A stretch of DNA of 64,000 bases, from NCBI GenBank assembly GCA_037039925.1, contig JAXRKP010000618.1, positions 69,501-133,500 of the forward strand, written 5' to 3'. This stretch comes from Doris montereyensis. Taxonomy: Eukaryota; Mollusca; Gastropoda; Nudibranchia; Dorididae. Positions 47,062-61,400 of the stretch are shown here, one piece after another. A program made the position numbers and the translations under genes. Numbering within the stretch: the first letter of the stretch is position 1; the number at the start of each line of letters is the position of its first letter. The notes below the pieces were generated by a model. That model did no database searches and had not been told where the DNA came from. It saw only the letters and a list, made by a program, of their open reading frames with translations.

Positions 47062-50000
47062 ATGGCTGGAAATACAGCTTTGTGGATGGGTGATGTAAGT
47101 TATTAGTTTTATACACAGATTGTGGGAGTTGGGAGAACAATTTTTGTATGGCAAGTTTCACAAAAATGGGACCCAATTATAACTTGAACTCTTCAATTAA
47201 TCTTTCTTAAATTCTAATTGATGAATCTTCTTAACATTTCGTCCATGTATAGCTTTGACATTGCAGGTATAAAAAACATAATATTGTGAAATTTGCTTTC
47301 AATTTGTGTGTTTTGTGAATATTTTTTGGGTACGAACGTCAGCAATTGAGACTGCTGGCATTTCCCTTTTCACTTTAAGGTAGATAAGGTCAACGACATT
47401 ATATTCTGTTTTCTTTAATTCCATGTGAAAATTTTGCGAGTTCTAATTTTTTAAAAATCTTTGCAGTGATCACGTGAGGCAGGTTTCAGATTTTCGTTAT
47501 TATGTAACATTATAACAACTGTGGTCTACAAATGAACACACAGTAAGAGCTGAAAAAAACTGTTGAAAAATACGTAGAAGCGCCGTTTTTATCTGGAGTG
47601 AAAGAAAACGTATTCCTACCACCATATATCCTGTAAAGACACGAAAAAAATCATAGGTAACTCTAAATGAGAGTGAGAATACTATGAGACTATTATCAGT
47701 CTGCAAAACCTTATGGTCGGACAAAATTTTTTATATCTGGGATCTAATAACGGTAATATCGCGTCTGAGCTATTTTTTCATAGTTCATCTTGTGTAAGAC
47801 TATTGAGAAATCATGAAATTTTTGTATTTAAATTGTCCGGTCGGCTTTGCGGAATATATTGTCTTTGGATGGGACTTACGGCCACCGCTGATGTCCGCAC
47901 AAAAATGTAGACGATGACCGGCCATCAGAAAGGAGACTGTGATCAGGTTAGATTCGGAGACCGTTCAGATTAGATTCAGTTGCATTAGCAAAACCTGCTT
48001 TGGCTTATCGTGAGTGAAACTTATGTAAAGAAGTCCGGCAATCAATAGGCTTTCATAATTTATTACTTTCTACTAAATAAAGACAAGATAATTGGCAATG
48101 TGGGAGGTTTAGAAGTCCATTACAATGATAATGACTTTACGTCTCCACTATGCACAGTCTTCTTTGCATAACAATACAATATTACTAAAAACGCATTTAA
48201 ATGAGAGAGAAAATACTACTAATAGCACAGGTTCAAGTAGAATTCAAGATTTATCAGCGACCGCTCCCATCCCGTCCCGTATTCCGCGAAGCAATTATCG
48301 ATCGATAAAGACACAAGTTTGTGCTAGTCTAGTCGGGCGCTCTATGTGACTAGATAGTTGGAGATGGGGGGGGGGGGGGTGATGGTGGGGGGGCACGTAC
48401 GGGGGAAAAGAACCATTGTCGTCAAAAGTGCTTTCTTTTCAGTGAGGGTTTTGTTGCTGGTGCATTTCTCTCTCTCTTTCTCTCTCGCTCTCTCTCTCCA
48501 CCTCTCTTTTTCTCTCCCTCCCTCTCTCTCTAGTGGCAAATATCAGCCTATACGTATCGCATCCTCACTCGTTAAATATAAGTCGTGAAGTTTACCGTAC
48601 AGGTTTCAACAGAATGGTACAAACGATAAACCCTAACACGTAATAAGGATAGTATAAAGGTGTACAATCACAGAATTTTACAAAAACGGGGACATAAAAG
48701 CATCAGTTTTCATCCATCCACATGATCTGGAACGCGCGAGTCATCTGATCAGCGGTAAGGCACCAGCCGTGGACTCCACGCCTGAGGTGTCGGGAAAACA
48801 AACACAAACTGCACATCTTATTGAAAACTAGGGAAAAGTGAGGGAACTCTCCAAACCAGATGCCCAAGCGTTACGTCACTAAATAAACGCCAGGGAAACC
48901 TTGGTCGAGGGACCCATGCAGTTCGCGTAACATTATGTCACTGGCATTGGACCTAGAATTTTCACAGTTATGCCCCTTGACTGAAAAACATGACTTTTAA
49001 AAAGCTAATTTACTCTTCTCACAGTCCTTTACTATCTCTTAAAGTCATATATTTGGAATCCTCAGGTTCTAAGCTTTAACATGGTATATAACACTTGTAA
49101 AAAATATAACATGTGTACATTTTGAAAAGAGAGGGAAATAGGGATGGACCATTTTGTGAAACCTGCCATATATTACACCACCTGTCACGATATATCATCT
49201 TTATCTCATTTAAGGTTTAACCCGGCCAAAAACAGCCGCAAACTAGACAGCCAGCTGGGTTTAAAGTAAAAAAGTAAAATTCCTTTAATACTGTTAAGGC
49301 CCATTCAGCTGGAGCTTATCCCGGTTGCAATAGATAGCGTGAAGCGGAACAGTTGATAATAATCACCTCCTGGTCAGGATGCTCGCCTGATGTGGTTTTT
49401 ACTCCAAAGCTAATATCTGTACCCATTTACACCTGGGTAGAGTGGGGAAAATGTGTGTTAAGTGTTTTTCCCAAGTAGCAAATGTCGGACCTAGCCTTGT
49501 TAGGATTCGAACCGTAGACCTCATGATCCCTTGCTCGGCAGCCTAAAGCTGGGCCACCGACATCAGCCGTTCGCTAATTGCTTCCCATTGTTCAAGCCGT
49601 CCAAAACCGGGCCTTCTCTTTCAGTGATCAGATTGGTTCGTGGAGCCTATTTTTTAACCTTATTTTTAAGTACGATTATTTCTTAAAAACTCACTGGTCA
49701 GGTTAAGCCTCTTTCTGACGCTAAAGGTCATGATCTTAATGTAATAGCATCACTTGAGTCGCTATTGTGTGTATTAAGAAAATCACCTTTTGTAATGAGA
49801 TGGGTATTGAGGGCTAACGTAAAAGTTATATAATGGGATTTGAGAAATAACTCTTGATTTCAAACTGATGATATAAGTCGTAAACTGTGATCACCCTCCT
49901 AAATCTGATTTTAGACCTTGGGGTTTTGCCAACGTATGAAAAACTGCCCATGCCCTGATGTGTGCAAGTCAAAGGTCCCATGGCAGATTTAAGGCTTGTG

Positions 50001-53000
50001 TCGGCTAAATAAAGAAATAAAAAATCCTATTACTGCTACTACACTTTTGTATTCGTAGACAGTGCACTTTGAGTTGGGTTTTTTTTTCCAACAGGTTAAA
50101 TTGACAGGTAAAAGCTGCCATGATCATACTACAGTAGAGATATGATTATTTTTTAATACATGTAACAGTTTCTTTCTCTTTATTTTACTTTTAGGTGAGC
50201 CCTGACATGGACGAAAATTTCATCATCAGCGCTTTCGCACAAATGGGAGAGCCGGTTATGAAAGTCAAAATCATGAATAGTGCGAAAACCCCGAACTTGT
50301 AAATATGTCCAACATGATACCCTTAAGTCACATTATTATAAATACCAGTAACTTTTAATGAAAGCAAGTTAGCATATCAAGAAAGTTTATTGGACAGAGA
50401 GATTTTAACATTGTGAATACAACATTGAAAAAACAGACTTTATTTTAGTAGTAGTAAGTCTTTCAGGTTTTATTACTACTTTATGATTTTACTTAGTCCA
50501 GATCTATGTCCTTGACATGTTTCACTGAGAAATCAGGGTTTGGATTGTGCAAATATTGTATTAGCTGTAGCTATTTATACTTTTGAGATCTCAACTGAAT
50601 GTGATTTTAGTATACTGTTGATAGATCTAATGTATAAATCACAGACAGCATCATACCCTACTGCAAATAGATCTATATGAAATTGAAGATGATCGAGGCA
50701 GATGAAGTGTTTTTGGTTGATAAGAACATTAAAGTTTTATAAACAAATCATAAGTTTTCAGTTAAACGATGCAAAAATTAAGTAATTAAATAGTCATCAC
50801 CAAAAACATTTCATCATTCTAATGGTCAAAATGGCATATCTATGGTCATTTGTAACCTTAACGGAACATTTGAGCCTGATAGATTGTGAAATAATGATGC
50901 TAGGTCAGATGGCATTGCATTTGGACTTTTTTGTAAATTTATTTACTCACTTACTGTGGTTCAGGTTGGGCTTGTCTCATCATAAAAAAGATTTATTTGT
51001 TGACTTTTTCTTCCTTTTGTTCAATCTCATTTCGACACTGTCCAGTGGCCACTCGACGAGGTATTGCTTTGTGGAATTTCCAGATTATGACGGTGCGCTG
51101 AGAGCTTTGCAAAGACTGAATGGGACATATATCCCAGAATGCCAGGTGTAAGTAAGCATGTTTGCTTTTTAAAAGATTTGGACAGAGTCTTCCTCTCAGT
51201 AGTTTCAGTCACAAAAACTTTGTTACTTTGTCGCTGGGTTGAAAGCTGTTTTGTTTATATTTGCTGTTCACCTCTATTTGTGTGTAATTATCAAAAGATA
51301 CTATTGATTTTACATTTCAGAGACGATTCAAGTTAAACACATCAAACAAAGACCAGAATACTATGTAAGTAGGATGGCTGGGTTTTTGTTTTTTCAGTCT
51401 CGTAGATTTGTATCTTTTTATTTGTTTTTGTTTTAGTTCAAAAATAGCATAGAAATGTATAAAAGCATCTTACGGCTCACAGAGCTGGACCGTATCCTAG
51501 GTGCTAACTGGTTTCTTGTGCATGAAGGAGAAAGGTGATAATACATTGCCTTCTAGACAGGGCACTACTCTGTCGTAAGTTTAACTCTCCAGCTGATGCT
51601 GGGAAATCGTTTCAAGTGTTTTTTCCAAGGAACAAATGTCAAAAACTAGCAATGCTAGGATTAGAAACCTTTACCTCATAATCCTAGGTGTGGCAGCCTG
51701 GTAGGTTCTACTTCTTTCCTTTCACTCTTTCCCTGTGCTTTTCATCTTGCTATTTCCTCTTAATTCACCCTGAGATCACTGTATGTGATGGATGGGGTAA
51801 TTTGCAAGAAAATTATCTTCTTTCAAAGGAAACCCATGGCATTGTAATTGTTCATATTGGTTTTGGGATCTCCTTTTGTGTCTTCAGGGCTCGTAAGTTC
51901 CTTGAAGGATATCATAGCCCATAGAGCCTCTATTTCCTTACCTCATTACTGTATCCTGGTTTCTATATCGTGAAACTGAACAGGCGATAATAATTACCTC
52001 CTGAACAGGACGTTAGGCTGACACAGGTTTTACTCCCAAGCTAGTGCTTGTATCCATTTGCTTCTAGGTAGAGTGAGGAAAATGCGTTATAAGTGTCTTT
52101 CCCACGGAACACAATATCAGACCTTGCCTTGCTAGGATTCGAACCTGGGACCTTCTGATCCCAGGTCAGCAACGTAATCACTCGGCTACTGATGCCACCC
52201 AAATACAATTATCTAGAATTAAAGTTGTTGAAGGCTCTTTTTCTTTTACCCATTACAAAGATTTGTATTTTTTTGTTTTTGTTTTTTAAAATTATTTTTA
52301 ATTGATTGGAAGTAATGGAAGTTCTATAAATGAGAAACTGAAGGGGTCATTTCAACAGTGTGCCTATGTCCATTTTTGTAAAAATAAGACAGAGAGATAA
52401 TCCTAGGGAATAAAAGGAAATCATGCTTCCTGAAAAGTATGAAAATACATTATGTTTACAGCCGTTTGAAACTTGGAATTCGCAATGTCAACAGTGCCAA
52501 AGTCCATGGTTTTTGGCATTTTCTCTAAATTACGTAATTGTAACTTAGGCACATTATTGAAATTTCTCAGAAATGACCGCCTCAATTTTGATTTATTTAA
52601 TTAATGCAGACCAGACCATTCACTTTACGTGGGAGACTTGTCAAATGATGTTGTAGAGCCAGCGTTGTGTGCATTCTTCCAATTCAGATACCCGTCAGTA
52701 TACTCTGCTAAAGGTTTGTACTTAAAATCCAATGCTCTGCTGTATTCACTTTGTTCATTTTTACAACGCTCCAACATTCAAAAGCCTGAACGAGGAACAG
52801 AAGTTATATACAGATGAAGTAAAGGAAGGCAATAGACAAAATTAATTGTTATTAATTAATGCCATTTCCTTACCTCTTAAATGGTTAAAAAGCTTCAAAC
52901 AGAACACTGAAAATCTGTTTTTTTGCTCTGGACTGTGTTATTATATATCTATATTTCATTTAAATAATTTTTTAAAATGCAGATTTAATACATTCATAGC

Positions 53001-56000
53001 TACCAACAAGTAGTCAAATAAAATATTTAATAATTTTTCTTGGCTTTGGGTCTGAGAGTCTTGAAAAGTATGTGTATGGGGTTAACTGCATTGTTTAGGA
53101 AATAAATCTTATGTTGGCGTCAGAGACTCAAGACATCATTCCGAGTTTGTAAAACCTACCATTGCACCTTGTCAGAATGGCCAACAATTGGCGGATTTCT
53201 TGTTATTTACCTTTAAGGGGGTTGGTTATTTCAAGCTAGGTTATCAATGTTTTCTTGAATATTGTAAGCCATTGTGCAAGTAAGAATTAGTTTGCGCTGT
53301 CAGAGTATCAGAGCCTGTTTTTTGTGTGTGTGAAAAGGTTGGCAGTTATGTATGTTATAATAAAATTATGATTTGATATAACACATACTAGAGAGAGAGG
53401 AAGAGAGAGAGAGAGGGAGAGACAGAGAGAGAGAGTCAGGCAGGGATTAATAATCGCAGAGTTTATATTTTGATTGTTGAGTTTTAAATATAAAATATGC
53501 TTGACTTTTTTGCCATATTGTGACTATAAAATATGCTTGATGTTTTTGCCATATTATGACTGATTGCAGTGATTATGGACGGTTCTGGTAACAGTAGGTG
53601 CTATGGCTTTGTGAGATTTGCCAATGAACAAGAGTACCACAGAGCACTGACGGAAATGCAGAATGCGACGGGGCTTGGGCAGCGGCCTATAAAAGTCAGC
53701 ACAGCAACTGCCAGAAGGTTGGTATCAATCTGGACAGAGACGAAGCGTTTTTTTACACATAAAGTTATATCAAAGGCAATTTTAGCCTTTTACACAATTT
53801 ATAGCCTTTTACACATGAAGTTATATCAAAGACAATTTTAGCCTTTTACGCATGAAGTTATATCAAAGGCAATTTTAGCCTTTTACACATGAAGTTATAT
53901 CAAAGGCAATTTTAGCCTTTTACACATGAAGTTATATCAATTTTAGCCTTTACAATGAAGTTATATCAAAGGCAATTTTAGCTTTTACACATGAAGTTAT
54001 ATCAAAGGCAATTTTAGCCCTTTACACATGAAGTTATATCAAAGGCAATTTTAGCCCTTTACACATGAAGTTATATCAAAGGCAATTTTAGCCCTTACAC
54101 ATGAAGTTATATCAAAGGCAATTTTAGCCCCTCACACAGCTGTTAGAGCGTCTGACTAACACGCAGGAGACCTGAGTTCGATTCCCAGTCCGAGCAAATT
54201 TTTCTGGCCCTCCTGTCAACCCAGCAACGAAAATGGGTAGCTATGTCTATTTGCACTCTGCAAAATTAAAGCGTGTGCTGAGAAAATTCAGGACTCTTCT
54301 CCTGATCCTCCTATGCTCAACTCTAAGTATGGAGCTTACTTTGCTTTCTTTAATACTGGCAATAAAAGCAGTTACTCTCACACATATTATCGGATTATCT
54401 ACACGAAATTGAGCTGTATCACTAGGTCTAGAATATTTAATGTAAATTGTTTAACAATAAATGCTTATCATATGAATTATTCTTTCTTTCTTTCTTTATC
54501 AGTTCCCATTCTATCTTCTGGTGTATGGGTTTAGATGCCCGAAACGATCTTTCTCCAGCCTGCCCTGTCCTCTTTTTTTTTATCACATTTATGGTTCAGT
54601 CGCAAAGGCATCCTCAAAAATGAAGAAAATGAATGTAGGTATGTGAAAGCTCAAACCAGTAAATGTAGCAATGCTTTTTATTGCCAATGATTTAGTTCTG
54701 TTTGGAAAATCAGAAAATAATCTTCATTTGAATATCAACATGATGAACAATGAACTAAATAAAGAGGAATGAGAGTAAATGTAAAGAAAACTAAAACAAA
54801 GGAAGCTAAAACACGAAATCTTAAATTGGGCAGGGAGAATTTAGAACAAGTTCACAGCTACAACTACCTAGGAGTAATGATTAACTCAGAGGAAAAACTA
54901 AGAGAAGAAATCAGCCAGAGAATCAAAAAGTTAAGTGCAATATATAACCATCTAGGAAAGGCATGTTTAGGTAAACAAGAATTATCAACAAAAACCAAAA
55001 TGGCAGTATACAACACAGTTTATTGTCCTACTCTCCTCTATGGCAGTGAAACCTGGACCTTAGACTGTAGGGAATACAGTAGAGTACAAGCAGCTAAAAT
55101 GAAATATTTAAGAAGAGTAGTATGGAAACCTAAAAGAGACAAAATCAGAAACACGACAATAAGAGATCAAACCAAAGCAAAGGGCATAAAAACTAAGATA
55201 GAAATAAATCAATTGAGATGGTTTGGGCATGTAAACAGAATGAATGACAATAGAATAGCTTAATCAATATACAGTGCTAAGGCCCAAGGTAAAAGACCAA
55301 AAGGCAGACCTAGGAGAAAGTGGGAAGAAGATATAAAAGAGGCCTTAAAGCAAAGAAATTTAACTTTCACAGAAGGAAACAGAAAATACCAGGGCAGGGC
55401 AGCCTGGAGAAAGATCATTTCGGGCGTCTAAACCCATATGCTGGAAGGTAGAATGGGAATTGATAAAGAAAGAAAGAAAGATAGCTTTCTTGAAGTCTTT
55501 GTCCAAACTCTTCCCACTGTTCCTGTTTTGCTTTCCTAACTTCCTCTTTGGTGATAGTTCTTTTATTCATGTAATTTATCGTATCCTCTGGTCTCTTGGT
55601 TTGCAAGTATTTCTTCCAGGCATCCCTCTTTTCTTTGATCTTAGTCTTGACATTCTCATTCCACCATGCTGTTCTTTTCCTTTCTCCTTTAATTTGTTTC
55701 CTACCATAGATCTCTTCAGTACAACTGAGGAGTGTTTCTTTATACATTTGCCACTTTTCTTTGTATTGTGCTATCATTCAGATCCATCTGCCTTTCACTG
55801 ATAGATCTTTTTATCCTGGATTAGTATATTTGTTTTACTACTGGTTTATTTAGTTCTTCTATTTTGAGTTAAGTAGCTTTCTTCTCTTTCCTTTTCTGTT
55901 TGTATTCTTTAGTCAGTAATCTCATTTTGGCAATCACGAGGTGATGATCACTTAATATTTCAGCTCCTCTGTTTACTCTTGCATCTAGTGTACTATAAAA

Positions 56001-57953
56001 AAAGGAAGCTACTAACTATTACATAGTCTATGATTGACCTTTCACATCTGTCTTCATTTATTCTCGTACATTTGTGAATATCTTTATGAGGAAAAAAGGT
56101 GTTGGCTATTTTCATGCTGTTCTTTAGAGGCAAAAATCTATTAGTCTCTCTCCATTTAGAGAAGTTGTTGTCTCTCCTTCTTTACCTATTACCCCTCCTG
56201 ATGTTTCTACATTGTTGCCTACTCTAACATTTAAAGTATGCTTTGGTCCTACATTTTCTATTCCTTGTCCTTTTTTCTTTGTTTCTGTAATGGCCAAAAT
56301 GTCTACTTTGAATTTTTCCATTTCTTTAGCTAATTTTATCTCTTTTCCATTTATTGCTCTAATATTCCATATTCCAAAAATCACAGTTCGTTTCCATGTT
56401 CGTCTTGAAAGGTTAAGCTGGGTATATCGTATTTATTTCTCTTAATTTTGGTTTTGGATAAGCAGGATTAGCCCACTATACCCTAGGTAGATGGTGGGGC
56501 TGCCACCTTGAGGCCCCCTTGTTATTTTCTGTCGGGGTTAACTCCCTTAGCCTTTGACCACCAATCACCCAAGACCAGCCTGCAAGACAGCAGTTGTTGT
56601 TATTTTCTGTCAGTTTTAACTGTCCTGAAAGGCTGTAGATAACTCCTGTAGCCTTTGGTCTGCCATGACTGTCCTGAAAGGCAGCAGGTTGTTTTCTGTC
56701 AGGGTCAACTCCCTTAGCCTTTGGTCAGTCAAGACCCGCGCCTGTAAGGCAGCAGGAGGCTCGTGGAGGGCGGGATCACCTAATCCCTGTACAGGTCTTT
56801 ACCTGTCCACTGTCTGGATCACATGAATTATGTGTACATATATTGATATATATATATTTTGTTAAATGTTATGATATTTTTAGTGTATTCAGTGCTCCGT
56901 CCAACCAAATGATAGTGGTTGGAATTGAACCCTGAGTAAATTGCAATGAAACCAAACAAGCTTGAAGTTATGAGACTGTTTGGTCACAGAAATCGGGATA
57001 AGCTCCAGTTCTATGGACACTAATGTTCTAGAAGGAATTGAACTTTAAACTTTTTAAAAATTATTATCACATTTTAAAACTTGTTCCGCAGGCCAGAGTA
57101 TTCAAACTTAGCGTCTGGACCACAAACCACCCCAGGCCAACAAGATACCCAGCCCTGGGGAGATTATGGCTCTGGTCATCAGTACAACCAGCAGTACAGT
57201 TCATCGGGGTCGTACAGTACGCATCAGGAAAATGAGGTTCGTACTACAGACTTTGTTCTATGATGACAATTTAGGTTGGTGGTCTGTCAGTCAAATTTGT
57301 TTTCTGTTGGTGTGTGTGTGTGTGCATGTGCATCTTCTGAGCCTCAAATGTATTCTTGAGACAGTCTTCTCACATCCACCCTGAGATCACCACATATGGT
57401 ATGGTGAACGGGATAAATACCAGTGAAATAAACAAACAAATCTCACATCCTTGCTTTTGCCATGTATTTCACCACACTGTCCAGTTAATGTGCACATCGT
57501 TTCCCTTGGCCAATGACTGCCGCGCATCAGCCAACCGCCAACATATGGAGACAAAGGTAACGTGGTCCATAGATGTTTCTTTGATGAACACTACAAACAC
57601 CTATTAACATTGGGTCACTATAAAACTGTGTTATCGTACGCAGCTTCGTTGTACCACACTGCAGGCAATAAGGTGTACGAGTCTGTGTACACACTAGCCG
57701 CTACCATTAGCCCACTTGACTTGTGTTTAAGAGTGAGAAACATGTCAGAGATAAACTTAACGCAATGTTATGCTGTGATGCAAGTCTTTTGTATGGCTGC
57801 TGTTTGCTGTTGATGACTAGTAATTTTGTCTCTTACTCTTGTCTTATTTTGCAATTACTTTCCCTCAGATAAATTCAATTTCTGGGTTTAAAAATGGCCA
57901 TTAGATTATCCTACTAAATGCATGTGTGTAGAAATAAAATATGTGATTTTGAC

Positions 57954-58028
<75 letters not shown>

Positions 58029-58430
58029 ATAGATATATATGTGTGTGTGTGTGTGTGTCTATACGTTTATAAAATAATATCAACACATGCCATTGGACAA
58101 CTCGTAGAGCACCAGATAATGTTGGATGTTTACGCTATATCATCACAAAAGGATGGCTTTAGTTCAATTTCAATAGCGTACATCAGACAGCTGTTAATGG
58201 CCACCTAGTTGTGTGATAAGTTATGAAAAACTGTAGCCTATCCCATTCTCGAAAAACAGCCATGTCTCGTAAATGTATCACTTATTCTTATGCTTGTTTC
58301 ATTGACTTTGATTCTCTCCTGTTTCTCACTACTATTACTGTAGGTTAACGGTAATCCTGATGGTAAACATGGTGACAAGTCAGCTGAGAATGATGATTCA
58401 GAAACTTTAGAAGGTGAGAATGAGATTATG

Positions 58431-58498
<68 letters not shown>

Positions 58499-61400
58499 GA
58501 ATACAGTAGTCTCCACCAAAATGCATGGTCTTCGGGTTTTGCACGAAATGAAAGAAATGATTCGACAAGCGTTAGCAATGTTTCCTGTGACTCTACAGGT
58601 AATGACTTTCGTTTAAAAAAATGACAATGATGATTCCGTCAGGGGTGTGGGAACAGTAATAATTGACTGCCGGCCGATCCAGTATATGGTATGAAAAGCG
58701 GAGCCAGTAAGTTAAGCAAAGTTGACATTGATTTGAAATTGTTTTTGATTTGAGTTTACCTACATCCACAGCTAAGGTGATCTCACAGGTTTTGATAGGA
58801 TGTTTAATTTTGTCCAGACTGCCCTGTAAACAGCCCAGGGATCTTTAAGATGCACAGGGACTGGGCGTCAATTCACCCATTTGGATGGGGAGGGGGGGGG
58901 GGGAGGGAGGTTTTACGTGGAAAAAATATTTGAGAAAAGTCGGGCGTGAATCCATGACCTTGTGGTTGAGAGGCCGACTAGACTACCGAGTGCCCAAGTT
59001 AACATTAACAGTATTCATAAGATTGACTCCATGGAGAGATGAGCAGCGTTGGCTTGAACCAGGAATTGACTTGAGAGAGTTGACTTCTTGCTGGTTCCAC
59101 TGTACTTACTGCAAACCGGAATGTTCTTTCTATTTGTCTTTTTGATTTGATTTGATTTGATTTGATATACCCACATTCACCACTAAGATGATTTTGGGGG
59201 TTTTTGGTAGGATTTTAACAAATGTTGCAGGGACTGCCTTGGAAACAGTCAAGTAATCTTTTACGTGCACATAGTGTCGTGATCTGCACACGGGACCTCT
59301 TTTTTTATCATCCATCTCCGATGGGACTAAGTGTCGTTCCACCTATCTGGACCAGGGGGGTAAATATTACTTTAAAAAAGTAGAATAATTTATCAACTGT
59401 CGGCGGGGCTTGAACCTTTTGGTTGAGAGGCTGACACCTTGCCTCTGGACTACCGAGTCCCCTCCCTTCTTTTATTTGCCAAGAGAATGAAGGTCTTCAC
59501 TAAACTACTGTAGAACTCTTTGAAAAAGAAAGTTTGGACTTTTCAGTTCCTATGGCGATCAACTGTTCAGTCTTAGTCGATGTTTACAAATTTCAACCGA
59601 TAAACGTAATGTTCATGCATACAAAGATTTTCCCTTTTCTTTTTCAGATCCTGGTTTGGAAATAAATATCAGCAAGGAGAATCGTGAGTTTATTGATTCA
59701 AGTGAGGTAAGACACATTTACACTACACAAATCTCTTGCCTCTGGTTGTACTCCTAAGTTACGGCCCATAGACCCGGAGCGTATCGCGGTTTCAGTAGCG
59801 TGAAGCAGAACAAATGATAACAATCACCTCCTGGACAGGACACTAGTTTGACACAGGTTATTATTCCCAAGCTAGCGCTCGTACCCATTTGCATCTGAGT
59901 TGAGTAGGGAATATGTGTGCTAATCCTCCTTAAGTAAGTGGATTGAAATTATTTTTACAATAAGAGGAAACAAAATTTACTGAGACGAATCCAAAACATT
60001 CCTTTCTTTCTTTCTTTATCAGCTCCCATTCTACCTTCCGGTGTATGGGTTTAGATGCCCGAAATGATCTTTCTCCAGGCTGCCCTGTCCTGACATTTTC
60101 TGTTTCCTTCTGTGAAAGTTAAATTTCTTTGTGTTAATCATAATGCCTCTTTTATATCTTCTTCCCACTTTCTCCGAGGTCTGCTTTTTGGTCATTTACC
60201 TTGAGTTTTAGCATTGTATACTGATTTAGCTATTCTTTTGTCATTCATTCTGTTAACATGCCGAAACCATCTCAGTTGATTTATTTCTATCTTAGTTTTT
60301 ATGCTATCTTCTGCCCAGCAAAATATTCCATTACAGAAAAAAAATTTTGTCATGTCATGTCCGTGTCATCCCCATTTTATGTCTTTCTTGTCATCTTCAT
60401 GATGTGTGTCATATGTCATCCTCAACCTGTATGTCATTGTCATATCCACAGTGGTGGGCTCTTCTGTAAGGTCCTACTTCTTTCCTCTCACTCTTTAACT
60501 CATCATAGACTACCATCGTTGCATGGGTGCGATCACGCTACACTTACGCCATAGTACAATTGTCGCAATAACATTGCCGGGCCATAATTATAGAAAGATC
60601 ACGTATATCACGATTGCGGTAGGGGAGCATCTTCTAGGCTAATTATTATTCTTTCGTTTCATATGGAACGAGCTCTCTAGCGTGAATGGTCGATTTTTTA
60701 TGATTTTTTATGATTTTATTACTGCTGGCAGTGCAAGCCTTCGATCAAACCCGTTTTCTTTGCCAACATATAAAACAACTACTACCACTAGTACTACAAG
60801 TAGATCTACAAGCCAGAAACAGCACAGACCGCACTGTTTTTGATCAGTTTACCGGCTCATTGTTTTATGTTTTCATCTGTTTATTGATAGAAGTAGTGTA
60901 TTGTGTGAATGGAGTCTCCACCCAAAAAAGATTTTGTGCTTCTCAATTTCACCCTTTCACTCATCTCCACTCATACAAACTAACGACACATAGCCGATTT
61001 TTATTGGTTCCAATATAAAGTTTGATCTCTTATGAACGCTTTAAAAAATGAAGAGAAAATAATAACAAAAAAAACAGTTATGAATTTTTTAAACCACCCT
61101 ACTTTTTCGGGTACCCACTTAATAATCTTGTGTCGGACCTTGGGTAGTCTATGAGTTAACATGCCTTTGATCTTGCTGCACTTAATGAATAGGATGAGTT
61201 CTACTGAAACTAAACACGTGCCATTACCATCCTGTGTGTCATGTATGGTGGCTGTAAGTCTAAAATTAGTAAGACGTTTATTTCCTCTTTTTTAACATTA
61301 GGAAGCCCTATGCTTCGTCTAGTTAAGATTCCATGGCACAAGGATCAATAGAAACCCATACAATAACCATATGAGCGATCGGTGATCCCTATTGGGTCTA

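Noticed and set aside
54140..54200. tRNA-Val(AAC)-like sequence as a real tRNA gene
   Set aside because: The anticodon loop and B box are recognisable but the acceptor stem does not pair and a non-tRNA body follows; treated as a SINE head.
58238..58616. Poly-isoleucine and Tyr-Ile repeat frames near 57.9-58.6 kb
   Set aside because: Translations of (ATT)n and (TA)n microsatellites inside TRNAU1AP introns.
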